A model generated the notes under the pieces. The model did not search any database. It worked only from the letters and a program-made list of their open reading frames with translations, and was not told the DNA's origin. From contig NC_081340.1 of assembly GCF_022539665.2 (NCBI RefSeq), positions 4,278,001 to 4,342,000 of the forward strand: a stretch of DNA of 64,000 nt, given 5' to 3'. Positions 33,822 to 45,793 of the stretch are shown here, one piece after another. Position numbers and translations under genes: made by a program. This DNA comes from Daphnia carinata (taxonomy: Eukaryota > Arthropoda > Branchiopoda > Diplostraca > Daphniidae). Each line of letters begins with the position of its first letter. The first letter of the stretch is position 1.

Positions 33822-35468
33822 AATGTCTTCAATTTGCATCCCAATATTTCTCATAGCAATAATATAGTAATATCAATGACGCAGCCTCAATTTTCGTCGA
33901 AATAAACATGTTACGACAGCATTTTAGCTTGTTAAACCTGTCAACAGTATCTCACCAAAAAAATATCAGCGTGGCAAATTGCTAATAAACATGGTACACA
34001 GTAAAATAGATGCAGAAACATCTTTTACGATTGGGAAAAAGGAAAGTGCCAATTTCCCTATTACGAACTAAAGCCATGCCTGTTTGAAATGTGGTGCAGT
34101 CTACTGTACTGGATTTGGTGATCATGCCCAGAAACAATGGGTCTGTTTTACATTAGCATAGCCGAGGTGAATATTGAAGATTAGCACTTACCCTCTCCAT
34201 TCTGTGGGCTAAAATTGGATGGCACACCGGTATACCATGATTGGAATATGCCACCAACATCTATTTCATTATTTAGTGGCCTACAAATGAAAAAAAGATA
34301 CTTTTCATGTTCTAGTTAGAGCACATGTTTTAGAAGGGGGAGATTAAAACTTACAGCCTATGACCTTGTTACGTAAGCATTTGCAGCTCCATTTTTACGA
34401 CCCAAAAATTTAAGCAGTGTTCTTCCTCGTTTCATGATGGTGTATGATTGTTACACTTCAATTAATTATTTAATAAATTAAGTTCAAGTACGTGGATTTG
34501 CTCTCAACGGAAACTTGGCGGGAAACTAAGACTAACAATTGGAGACAATGCTTCTCACGTTGTTGAATTTCAAATGGTTACGACGTATTAGTACAATAAG
34601 TACGGGTAGCAAAAAAAAGAAGACACTTCTTTCCTTTTTTCCAAACGGAAGCATAATTTTTAAAATTCTAATTAGCTATTTGTTTCATCGACTGTAATTT
34701 TCCTTGCTTCAATTCAATCTCTTAAGCTTTTCTCTCGTGAAAAGAAGGATTTATCGTAATAAGCTTTAAAAAAACATGTAAAAGCAGCTCGCAAGCTGTG
34801 ATAAATCTGGCAACTGTAACTGGAAGAGCACAATCATTTCCCGCCTAAACATGGGTTACCCCTTACCCTAGTGCCACGTCATCGCTGCGACATCCTTTTT
34901 TTTCTTGGTTTAGTATCTAAATTTATCCCGAAGTTAACCGAGAATTGCTTTGTTGCATGTCCATACCTATTAAGGACGAATTACAAGAATGACCAGTGCA
35001 AAGTACTACACATGCAATTTGTGCAATGTCTTACCTTTTCCTGGAATACAGTTTTTTGTTCACCGAATAATAGATATCAACCCCAAGGATAAAAGGTGCC
35101 AAGTGATGAAGCGTGACAAAGATCAGTTTAGCCTTGACATGGTATTATTGGAATGCAGTGAAAAGAGAGAACTGTTAGTTCTGATTTTTACCTGACTTTC
35201 TATAAACGACGACAACAACCAAATAAGTCAAAGGATGTAGAGGTGTGGCTCGTTCACGGGTAATTCCCAACAGAAATTGATTGAAAAGCATTGCATATGG
35301 CGCAATGGCGTTCTATGCGTTCGAAACTTTCCCTCGTCTTGCTTTGGTGAATTACTTATATTTCTCCTTATTTTTTACAATGATATTACCCTTCGAATCC
35401 CGTTTAAATTTAGATAGTTATTCGAGCACTTCCTCCATCAACAAATTTGACTTTCTTATTTCTAGGCC
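33822..35468. other. Intergenic region GYH-4 to GYH-5
   Basis: Mostly AT-rich. On the minus strand, 34280-34192 looks like an isolated coding exon (acceptor TTTGTAG, donor GTAAGT) reading GGIFQSWYTGVPSNFSPQNG, reminiscent of the W-x-x-G-x-P-x-N segment of C-type lectins. I could not link it to other exons. Confidence 0.35.
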
Positions 35469-35477
35469 TATATATAA
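35469..35477 (+). promoter_or_regulatory. GYH-5 TATA box
   Basis: TATATATAA, 101 bp before the GYH-5 ATG. No clear copy of the upstream CCTTTCACTC element was found. Confidence 0.5.
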
Positions 35478-35569
35478 CTAGCGATGAAGGAAGTAACGAC
35501 ATCCAGTCTAGTACATAGGACAATCTCCCTCACCACAAGACTCACCGAAAGCTTATATTCAAATTGAAA

Positions 35570-36242
35570 ATGATTGCAATTAAGGTATATTCACTATTCA
35601 AAAGTTATGTAATCACCCATTGCATTTAATTATATAATCACTGAAAAAATTTAGATTTTATTTAGCGTCGTTTGCATCGCTGTTGCCATGGCTTCTGAAG
35701 AATCGCAACAAGTTCCTGCGAAGGAAAATGAAGACCTGAAGACGGAAGGGACACATATTGGCGGCTATGGATTAGGAAATGGAATTTATGGTGTTAACCA
35801 ATTCAATAATGGCCTTTACGGTCACGGCCTCGGATATGGAGGCTATGGCAATGGCTTTGGTCTTGGTGGATATGGCGGAATCGGTGCAGCTCATGGAGGC
35901 ATTGGAGCTGGCTATGGCGGAGTCGGGTCTTACGGAACAGGTTACGGAGGAATCGGAGCAGGTTATGGTGGAATCGGAGGTGTTCATGGAGGTCTTGGGG
36001 CTTACGGAGCTGGTTATGGTGGGATCGGTGCTTATGGTGGAGTTGGCGCTTACGGAGGCATAGGAGGTTATGGAGCTGGCTACGGAGCTAACCACAAAAA
36101 TGCTCATGGACACAACCACAATCAAGGCCATTCCAGTTACGAAAGTTTCAACAAAGTTAGCAGCCATCAGAGCCACAACTCAGCCGCTGGGGGACAACAC
36201 TCCGGACAGGCAAACCATGCTCTCGGTGGGGTTGGATACTAA
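35570..36242 (+). CDS. GYH-5: divergent two-exon Gly/Tyr/His-rich secreted protein
   Basis: Two exons, 35570-35584 (MIAIK) and 35655-36242, encode 200 aa. Signal peptide MIAIKILFSVVCIAVAMA. The acidic region is short (SEESQQVPAKENEDLKTEG) and keeps the family's DL-x-T-x-EGT core. A long Gly-rich domain with GGIGAGYGGVG-type repeats follows, then an Asn/His/Gln/Ser-rich tail (HGHNHNQGHSSYESFNKVSS). Introns 2 and 3 of the other members are absent and the GLAY ending is replaced by GGVGY, so this is the most divergent paralogue. Confidence 0.87.
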
Positions 36243-38530
36243 ATGAGAGATTGACAATAGCTCAATTAATTTAAACTTGAAGATGCAAACTTTATTTCAA
36301 ATGATTTCTTGATTCTATTTTCGACGCAATAAACATATTTAACTCATTACAATGTTTTTGCATTTTACTCATTGAAATTAAGTTCAAGACAAAAGGTTTG
36401 AACCAATGCTAATTTACATCAATCAATGTAATCACAAATAAGGTTTGCTAGCTGAATGTCATTCATCGTCTTGAATCACCAATAGAAAACTTTTGCGCAC
36501 CTGCATACTAAATATAGCGTTCAGACGGTTAGTCTTTAAGTGAAAGTGAAAAACCAGTTTTCATTTTGTTTATATAATCGTTTTTTTTTTTAGCAATTCA
36601 CCGTGAGCGACATGCTATAACTGCAGGCATTAGATTTCCAGCTGACGTTTCCATTAAAACCTAAAGATGCGAGATAAAAAAAAATTACTACATTACCTGA
36701 AACAAAATTGTCCATCAAAACCGTTCAGTATTACAAATGCACTTTTTGAAATTATCTACAATTCATAAGTCGGGCAAATTTGTTGGTGTTCTCTCATATC
36801 CACGTGCACCCATTTCTTTGTTTTGGTCCCCTGAAAAGTAACAGGGAAAGCGTTCCGTTGTTATTCAAACGCCATGGGAAAGGTCTGATGAATAACCACC
36901 ATAGATAGGGAACAGCCAAAAGGACTTTCAAGGTGCCCTCTAAGCCGATAGTATGAATAAATTCCCACAAAGAACTTTTTTCTTTTTCCTTTTTTTTTGT
37001 ATGAAGCTATTATTATTGTTTTGTTTTATTTTTGTCGTACCTTATTTTTTTTTTCGCTGTTATTCGTTGCCAAGAACTTGAACTTGGAAAGCTCTAGACG
37101 AGTCCTTGATTCTTTTTATTACTATGCTAGCGTGACCGCGTGACTGACGAAAGATTCGTGAGAATTATTATTTCCCGCGTACACTGATAGTTATCCTCAC
37201 CGGGAAGAAGATGACGATGTGGTTTTTAAAAATTCAATTTTTAACACGAAACATCTGCAAAACATCAACAATAAGAATTTAACACTCACTTTTATTGATT
37301 TTGATAACGCGGCTATTTAGCGGAAATGGAGCTTTTTATAGTTTGAACAAAAAAGAGGGTCACCTTGCCAAATTAGTAAAGCATAACAATCATGCTAGCG
37401 TGCAGTTTTATCCTGGTTTCCGAAGTTGGTGTCGTCGGTATTTAACGAATGGAATTCCTGGGGAGCTATTGCAGTTCGTTCTAGCTCTTCGTGACTGCAG
37501 GCGAACGGGCTGCCAACAGGTAAACAAGAATACATTTTCTTTCATTAAATTTTCTTACCTTTAGTTTGATTTTCTCTTTTTACAGATTGCTCTGCAGAAT
37601 TACACCCGCTACATTTAATCTTTTCAAAATTTGCGCTATATAATTCCGCTAGGATGAACCGCGCGTATCTTGACAAGGTAAAATACAAATTAAATTCTAT
37701 TAAAATTAAATCGTTTTTTACCATTTCTTTTTGGCCAGGGCTAATTACTTCTGAACTGCTACGTAATTCTGCAAATGGGCATCCTATGCATCTGTTCTTG
37801 CACTGGCCAGAATTTCTTCTACCATTTACTGATTATCCACAGTCGGATGGCTCCGACAATTTCCTCAAACAGTTAGATAATTAAAGGCTTCAGATATGTT
37901 GCGTGAAGCTACTCTGTACGCGTCTCATATATAGCCTACTTGGGTCTGTAATGTATTATTTATAACCGAACAATACAGTATACGAAAAGCAAACACCATT
38001 CGTTTACCTTTTTTCAAAAATAGTTGACTTTCCTTGAACTGCCAAATATAATAAATTTATGGTACAACCATGGCATTGCTGATAGTATCCTCCGGCTAAA
38101 ATGAAGCAAAGAAAGAGAATATATTAATGCTCATAAATTAACCGCGCAAACAGGCTGGCTTTGTGGTCTGTCGGAAAAGAAGTGTCATCAAATTACATTC
38201 GGCTAACAGGTAGTCGAAGATTCACGACACGAGGCGCATTTTCAAAGACATCCGTAATAAGACTGTTCAAAGTTTCGTGCCTTTGTGAAATTCCAAAATA
38301 TCACTCATCCCTTAAAAAGTATACTATGCTTGATATGGTTCGAACATGAAACCGGTCGAATTCAGTTTACCTTTTTTTTTTTTTTTTTTATTTTTCGGCT
38401 CACGAAGATCGTGGTTTCCTTTGTTTTCGCTTTCCTCTTGCGGTATGTTCCTCCTTCGCTCGCGGGAGATGACTTTGACTTTGGTGAAGGTTAAGTTCTT
38501 CCGGGCTCTTCCCGCAATTTTGTTTGGCTG
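36243..38530. other. Intergenic region GYH-5 to YP-1
   Basis: GYH-5 3' UTR with an ATAAA-type signal near 36328, then AT-rich DNA. Open frames at 37295-37564 and 37654-37884 have ordinary composition and possible splice sites but no recognisable domain. Confidence 0.4.
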
Positions 38531-38538
38531 TATAAAAA
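38531..38538 (+). promoter_or_regulatory. YP-1 TATA box
   Basis: TATAAAAA, 75 bp before the ATG. No CCTTTCACTC element was seen upstream. Confidence 0.5.
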
Positions 38539-38605
38539 GCCTAGCAATTCTGAAGCAAATTCACAGTTCTTTTGCAACTGGCATCTCTTCTTCTCCTCTC
38601 ACATC

Positions 38606-39503
38606 ATGCATTTCAAAGTAAGTCTATTTCATTATTGTAAACGATTAAAATTCAAAATGATTACCTCGTGCACAAAGAGTACATGTTTAAATGTTTTTGT
38701 AGATCATTCTTCTTTTGGCTCTCATTGTTATGACTGTATCCTCCATGCCAACTGTCGAAGACATTCCTGATTTACAAGCCGACGATCAGTTTTTGTACGC
38801 ATACGGTTACGGTTATCCTAGTTACGCTTACGCAGCTCCATTGCCCACAACGTACCACGTCCCTGTTGGTAAGTTTGAAATAAAAACAATCCCTAAATTA
38901 ACACAAATGCCAATAGATCATAAGTAACAAACAAACGTTAGTGGGACATTAAGCTTCCGTCTGGTCAGAAAGAACATAGATCGTTCTGGAAAATAAACCC
39001 CTTACCTTAATTACATACATAAAATACGTATATATATACATCGAACAACTGGAATTAGAAATCAACATTTCATGATTTCCAATCAGCCAACTATGTAATC
39101 AATTTAGTAGTAGACGTAGTCATCTGCTAATATCAATCTGCTTATGCATTGAAAATCATGAATTGCTTTTCCATCAGCAAAAGATATACCAATTACAGAG
39201 TATCTTTTTAAATTAGTTTAAGGCCTTTTTTTTTAATTCCATGAAATATTTGGGATATTACATGAAGATTGACATTAAAATAACCTAGGGCTGATATTTT
39301 TTTGCAAATTAGGATAAAAGTTTAGCGTAAAAATAACTTCGATTTGTACTTACACATTAGCGGCTCGTACGGATGGAGTCCCGGCTTCCACTGCAAAATT
39401 GGTCACCCAGCCGGTCGCCTATGCCTATCCTGGTTACCCATACGCAGGATATCCGTATTCTGGAGGTTTTGGTTATGCATATGGTTACCCTATTACAGCG
39501 TAA
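38606..39503 (+). CDS. YP-1: small secreted Tyr/Pro/Ala-rich protein
   Basis: Three exons, 38606-38617 (MHFK), 38703-38868 and 39361-39503, encode 106 aa. Signal peptide MHFKIILLLALIVMTVSS, followed by an acidic stretch (PTVEDIPDLQADDQF) and Tyr-rich repeats (YAYGYGYPSYAYAAPLPTTY, YAYPGYPYAGYPYSGG). AAP and Tyr-Pro repeats are common in arthropod cuticular proteins; no RR (chitin-binding) consensus is present. The short first exon inside the signal peptide matches the neighbours. Intron 2 (about 490 bp) is long for this locus. Confidence 0.82.
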
Positions 39504-40844
39504 AAAGATACTCATCCTTAACTAAAGCATGATTTAAAGTTACTGCCCTGACATAAGCTCGCGCACATTCCACCCTTTTTCTTTTTTTTTAAGTTGTTGA
39601 TTGTTTTTAAATTTCTTTGACCGGGAACGGGTTTTCTGGATTCATTTATTTCCCCACCTAATGTTTGATTTGAAAAAAAAAAATAACTTTTAGTAATCGT
39701 GAACTCTTGATTAAGTTCATCAGCTAAATTTATCGTTAACACTATCGCATTCGCTATTTTCTAGTTGTCTTTAGTATTTTTATGTTTGTAGAATTCAACT
39801 TTCCATCTTTACACGCAGTACCTAACCACACGTTTCCGAATCCCTAAAACTAGTGACTTGCACGAAAATTATTCTGTGATGATATTCAGTTAAAAAGGAC
39901 GGCCAGGTTTCAATCAAACTTCAAGTGCTATTGGCATATTTGCAAGTCGTAACTAACGTACTGTTATTTTGCTCTTCCCATTTCTTTAATTAACTTATAA
40001 TCAACTCCCTTTTTAATTTTTATTTACTTTGACTGACTAATAGACGTTGCTAACTTTTGAAAGATTCTACGACGGGCATCCATGTTGATTGGTGAATGGT
40101 CGTCGTTATTGGCTTCTAGAGTTAAGACTTGTGCACGCTGGAACGTGATTACACAAACAAAAGTGAAATTTTCTCTTATTCAATAGCCGTAGACCTATAC
40201 CTTATTTTCATTTCAATTTAATACTACTGATATTTAACTAAAACGCTTCCAAAGTAATCTTTTGTCATACCTTTGTTGTTATACGAATAAACAGTTCCTT
40301 ACGTTCGTAAGAGCATTGATTTTTTCTCGTCACCTCACGAACAATAAGCAGGCTTTTAAAATTTCACCATTAGTTCTCTGAAAAAAAAAAAGAAACAATT
40401 AGCTTAAAAATGTTTTGGCAATAAAAAAAAATTGTTAAATATGGTACACACACATAATGGTAGTAGACTTAAGTACCTGAATATTAGCAGAATCCGTACG
40501 ACAGGTTTGTCTAGTGCACGGTACAACACTAGTTGAACTTGACATGAATCCATAATTTGTTCGTGAACTTGATACTCTGTAAACTGGTAATGATCCCAAT
40601 AAAAGGTTGGGCAACAAAAATACCCACCTACAACAGAACAGCACACTTCGAGTTTTTTTCGTCAAAAAAGGAAAGAGAAACAAAAAAAAAAAAATTTTCC
40701 TTTATCTTTATCGAGTTCCTGCAAATAAAATTAACTATCACTCGCTATTATCAATAAAGTTAATATGTTATGGTCCAGTGCATCGAAAGAAAGGATTACC
40801 CCTTTAACTCAACTGTGCATGTCTATGATTAAAACAATTGGTAA
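39504..40844. other. Intergenic region YP-1 to GYH-6
   Basis: AT-rich, with no gene or named repeat recognised. Confidence 0.45.
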
Positions 40845-40943
40845 ACCTTTCACTTTGCTTACACAGCAATTGTTTGTCACCGTTTGCCATGCCTTAACAC
40901 GACTTTTCGATGAAATACCATGGCTTTCACCAAAGTATATAAG
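40845..40943 (+). promoter_or_regulatory. GYH-6 promoter: ACCTTTCACTT and TATATAAG
   Basis: ACCTTTCACTT at 40845-40855 and TATATAAG at 40936-40943 (context CCAAAGTATATAAGCAG), 83 bp before the ATG. Confidence 0.7.
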
Positions 40944-41018
40944 CAGTGCCGATCGATGTAAAATTCACACTCAAACTGAAATTCAGTCTTCCAGTACAAT
41001 CTCCAATCTCAATTAAAA

Positions 41019-41756
41019 ATGATCGCCTTCAAGGTAAATCCATTTCCCAATAAACTCATATCACTGTTAAGAATTATGACAAATAATAGCATTAATTACG
41101 AATTAAGAACGATGATTTTTATCTTGTTTTACTACTCAAAGGTTTTGATCGCTCTTACGTGCATTGTTGTGACCATGGCTGCTGAAGAGCAAGAGGCCGT
41201 TCCACAACAAGCGGCCGCCACCGAATCTGAAAGTGGCAAGGATCTGCAAACAGCCGAGGGTACCCTCGGAGTGTATGGAGGTTATGGTGGACTTGGGTAT
41301 GCTAATGGATTGTACGGCAACGGACTCTATGGTGCTGGATATGGTGGACTAGGATATGGCCATGGAATTGGTTATGGTGCTGGTTACGGAGGTTTGAATT
41401 ATTAAAGGATATTTTACAAATTGTCTGAAATCCCACTAAAACTGATTTGTTTTCTGAATAAAAGGTTACGGTTTAGGGCTCGGTTATGGTGGACATGGTC
41501 TTGGATACGGAGGTAAGTAACTAATTTTGGAACTCACCGTTGATTAAAGATTGGAGAAGTTTTTTGACGATGTCGTGTTATCACAGGTTATGGAGCTGGT
41601 TACGGACACAATCACGGACACAATCACGCTAGTTCCGGTTATACCAGCATCAATAAAGTCATCAGCCACGGATCGAACAGCCACAGCAATGCTCACGCTC
41701 TCGGCCATGGCCATGGACATGCTAACGGTTATGGTCATCATGGACTTGCTTATTAA
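41019..41756 (+). CDS. GYH-6: secreted Gly/Tyr/His-rich protein
   Basis: Four exons, 41019-41033, 41142-41391, 41465-41512 and 41587-41756, encode 160 aa. Signal peptide MIAFKVLIALTCIVVTMA. The acidic segment has a Pro (EEQEAVPQQAAATESESGKD) where others have V/E. Gly-Tyr repeats are followed by the His-rich last exon (GHNHGHNHASSGYTSINKVI, GHGHGHANGYGHHGLAY). It keeps the standard four-exon layout and phase-1 introns of the family. Confidence 0.88.
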
Positions 41757-42724
41757 CGTCATTCCGATTACTAATTTTATATATCTGTATAGTAATATTA
41801 ACTCATATGAACAACGGTAGACTGAACTTATTATCAAGAATACAATGAAACAGAAGCATACCTTAACTGTTTGAATTTGTTCTCTCTTCAGACCGCTAAA
41901 AAGAAATGGTGTGGTGATGTAATGCCAATAAAGTCCGCATACAGTGAAAGCCTATGAATCTCACAATCATTAGTATTAAAATACATTGTCGGCAAAATAC
42001 TGATCTACAGGTGCTTTCGATAAACTCACACACTTCCACCACCAAATTTTAATAAGGTCGGTATTATAATTTAATTAGAAAAGAAGGAATACTTTTTCCA
42101 TTGTTGACCATGACTTCTTTTCCTTGACCTATTTTTGAATAAAATCAAATACTATATTTATTTCATATTAATACTTATATAATGGTGGTAGGGTATTTCA
42201 GTCTCTCGAGTCCAAAATCGTTCACGAATATTATAGCCATCCAATTACCATGAAGTTCACAAAGAATTATGCAGTGAAAAGCTGATTCATCATCTTTCTC
42301 CTACTTGACATTCAGCGAGTTTCGGGCAACTCATGCTTCAACCTGTTGAAGTCATACATGAAAGATTAAAGAAAAACAATCCACCAAGGTATTCTATGTT
42401 GACTATGCAAAATTCTTCCACAGCATTAGAAAAACATGAATAATAGCTCACTTGAAATTGAGAATCTCTTAATAAATGATATGCTTAACAATCTTCCGTT
42501 TAGCTGGCACTGCTATCCGTTTTTTCCTGAAAAAAAGAGAAGGGGGACATTAAAGACAAAATGGAGTTTGAAACCGTTTCACCCGTTACCTACCTCTCAC
42601 CCATCGCCAATTTCCTCACCCTAAATCTAATATCAGTCGAATGCTTACACGGTCGACTAACTGAAATGAAAAGATCTATTGTTTGCCAATCTTTATGGAA
42701 GCTTAAAACAAATTCGAATGCCGT
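41757..42724. other. Intergenic region GYH-6 to GYH-7
   Basis: AT-rich, with no gene recognised. Confidence 0.45.
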
Positions 42725-42788
42725 ACCTTTCACTCGTTCTTTGGAGTATGCGAATGCAGCCTATACCTCGTTTAACTATGTATATAAA
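42725..42788 (+). promoter_or_regulatory. GYH-7 promoter: ACCTTTCACTC and TATATAAA
   Basis: ACCTTTCACTC at 42725-42735 and TATATAAA at 42781-42788, 84 bp before the ATG. The spacing between the two is shorter (about 46 bp) than in the paralogues. Confidence 0.65.
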
Positions 42789-42864
42789 CACCAATACTAA
42801 CGTAAATATCACAGTCCACTTGACATTTCAAGTATCTAGTACCCCACTCCACTCCCCGCTAAAA

Positions 42865-43472
42865 ATGATTGCCTTTAAAGTAAGTTGATGTAAAGCAAAT
42901 AATAATTCAAATTATGTTACCTGTGTGGTGAAAATTCTTATTGTTAAATGTTTTTTTCCCCTAGATCTTCATCGTCGCTGCGTGCATCGTTTTTGCCATG
43001 GCTGCCGAAGAGCAAAAGGAAGCCGTCGAGCAACAGGCAGCAGCCACCGATTCTGACACCGGCAAGGATCTGCAAACGGCCGAGGGTACCCTCGGAGCGT
43101 ATGGAGGTTACGGCGGACTTGGTTACGCTGGATTCGGCTACGGCAATGGATTGTACGGAAACGGACTGTACGGTGCTGGATACGGTGGCCTAGGTTATGG
43201 TGGACTAGGCTATGGCTATGGAGCTGGTTACGGAGCTGGCTTTGGAGCTGGTTACGGAGGTTTGAATTTTACCCGATATATTTCTGATAATTTCAAAAAA
43301 TGGCATTTTCTCATTTTGCTGTTTTACCTTTAAGGTTATGGTTTGGGCTACCGTCATGGTCTCGGATACGGAGGTAAGGAAGCAGTTTTGTAATCCCACC
43401 AAAATCCTCATTAACTTTCTTTTCTGTTTACTAATAGCAGGATATGGAGCTGGTTACGGACTTGCTTATTAA
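42865..43472 (+). CDS. GYH-7: Gly/Tyr-rich secreted protein that lost the His-rich module
   Basis: Four exons, 42865-42879, 42965-43259, 43335-43373 and 43441-43472, encode 126 aa. Signal peptide MIAFKIFIVAACIVFAMA, acidic EEQKEAVEQQAAATDSDTGK, and a longer Gly-Tyr tract with GAGYGAGFGAGYGG. The last exon reads only GYGAGYGLAY and stops. Compared with paralogues, everything between the two ACGGA copies of that exon is missing, which removes the whole His/Asn/Ser module in frame. Splice sites and stop are intact, so it looks like a functional short variant rather than a pseudogene. Confidence 0.87.
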
Positions 43473-45542
43473 TTTCTGTGTGCAAAGTAAAATATTTAAA
43501 AAGAATTTTTATTGAATATTTTTTTATTGTAATCTAATGCAATGGTGCGGAATTAAATAAATAGTAGTTCAAAACTTGTGTTGCATTACCGTTTTTTCCA
43601 GTGAATCAGGCTGTTAGGGATAGATTTTAAGCTCGATGCAATCACCTCAAAATTCATGGTGGACTGATGGGCAGACTTGTGTGGCCGGCGGAGTTGATAC
43701 GCATGTTCCAACTTTCATTTTAGCACCAGAAGCCATCGAATCCCGTTAGATGCCCCCACCATCTCGTACTCGATGGAAAGAAAAGAACAATGTAATTATT
43801 ATTATGGTTAAACGTTGAAGACTTAATAAAATTTTGGCACAAAATACATGCAATTGAAACATATGGAACATGTAAACACGTAATTAGTGAAATAACGGAT
43901 TGTAGCAATTTCAAATTGAATACGATACGTTGATGCGATTGCAGATTACTAAAAATGAATGAAAATCTGTTTTAATGACACTTTCATCACGAAAATAGAA
44001 AATAGTTTTAAGATAAAAGAGAAAGTGTCTCATCGCCTATGTCTAGACGACGGCCCGTGTCATTCCTAATGTCTTTTTCGTGTTATCAGGTGCGGCCTGA
44101 ACGAATGCTACAACTGGCTGTGAATGCAACGAATGCAAACGTGTTGATTTCCGGTGTCTGTGAGGTAATGCCGATAATGTGAAAGTAAAAGCAACAGTCT
44201 CCAAAAAATTTGAAACTAAAAAAACAGGTTCTGCTTTTCCATCAACTATTATAATGACCGCAAGCGTCCCGCACGAGAAAGGAAAGCCTTTTGATAATCC
44301 ATTGTAAACATCGTTGTTTTTCGCTACAAGACCTGTTGTCACCATGAAAACAGTCACGATTTCCTATATCAGCCAATTTTGAAAACAAGCGCGTGCGAAA
44401 TCGAGGAGTAATTCCTAGGTTAGTCTAAGTTTTGCACTGCTTTGTGCAAGTCTCTCTCTTAGTCTTATTCTAGAATAGGAGAAGTGCACGTCATTATTTC
44501 TGGAGCTCTATTACTACAGCTGATCTCAGGTACATCTTTTAGAAACTACAGTTCTTCATTGCCAATTAGAAATTGAAAATTTGGAAAAATGGAAAGGTGT
44601 GATTGTGCAATAGTTCAGACCGAAAGTTTCCTAAACTTCTAACTTTACCAGCTTTGGAACTTTACCAACTGCGAGATCGTAAAAAATTTCTAATTTAAGC
44701 ACAGCTTAAATTTATGCAAATGCCCAAACTGAACTTTAGAACTGTAAACAGCACGTTCGAAAAATGGGACAAAAATCACATTGTCATTGACAAATATTAG
44801 GCCATACTACGTGCGAAACGAACGTTACTTTGACAATTAGTTACGCGACATGGCAAGTGAACAAACATTAGAGAGGAAAAAAAAAAAAAAAAAAAAAAAA
44901 ACAATTGAGAAAATGGTTGAAGTCACCAATTTCTCATTCGCCAGCCAATGTCGATAAACTAACTATCGCTATTAGTGCCTTAATTATCGAATTTAAGTTG
45001 AAACTCATTCTAATTGAATATGCCATTCAGTGGAGAAACAATCAGAAAGGATGAAGATGCTTGTCAGAATCTTCATGCTTACCGGAGAAACTTTCGACTT
45101 CTATCACTTTCCTAACCGAGAACGTGTTAAAAACATGCTTCACTAAATCAATGTACAGTTTCAACTCAAACATGTCACAACAAAAAGAAAGGAAATTCGT
45201 TTTCTTACCAAAGATAGAGGCGTAGTAAAAACCCATCGAAGCTTATTTGGTCCTTTGATAGCTCGAAAATTCTTCAAAAATGGGAATCTACCGTCCGTTC
45301 CTCTGAACCCGAGAAGAGTGTGCAGTCTAGGAGAAATCAAACAAGTCGATCAGGTTTTTCCTTGAGTAAAAGTTCATTTGCTTTCTCCACGTAGAATCCT
45401 TTCACTTCATTAAGGTGCCGCCTTGTTGACAAAGTTCAAACAGTTGTTCAAGCGGTTTTTGTGTTTTCTCAAAGTTCACTCTCCGTTAAAGGTAGCCTCA
45501 TTCAATGTGGTACGTACAAGTCCGCGGCACGTTGCTCGTTGT
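43473..45542. other. Intergenic region GYH-7 to KG-2
   Basis: GYH-7 3' UTR (AATAAA near 43554) and AT-rich sequence with an A23 tract near 44880. A 100-codon minus-strand frame at 44043-44345 has no recognisable domain and is not called. Confidence 0.4.
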
Positions 45543-45676
45543 GTTTTCTCCATCAACTTCCTTTCACTCTTACTACTTCAATCAGCCAACAGTATTAATT
45601 CAACTCTGTTTGAATTCCACCGTCTTTTTTGTTTCTCAATTCAAGCCATTTATGGAAAACATCCTAGATTATAAAA
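45543..45676 (+). promoter_or_regulatory. KG-2 promoter
   Basis: GTTTTCTCCATCAACTTCC runs into CCTTTCACTC (45560-45569); TATAAAA is at 45670-45676. KG-3 and KG-4 carry related GTTTTCTCC...CTTTC blocks upstream of their TATA boxes. Confidence 0.65.
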
Positions 45677-45793
45677 GTGCAAGGCCAATTCGGTTTAAAC
45701 CTCACATTTCAACCGACTCCTTCCTCCATTGGACATCAACACATTTACTCGTGAAACGGCCAGTTAACATACCCAACAGCATTGCTTACAGCA

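Noticed and set aside
37295-37884. Two plus-strand frames that could be exons of a small gene
   Set aside because: Splice sites are possible but the joined frame is ambiguous and no family is recognisable.
44043-44345. Minus-strand ATG frame of about 100 codons with a hydrophobic stretch
   Set aside because: No signal peptide, TATA box, splice structure or homology that I can recognise.
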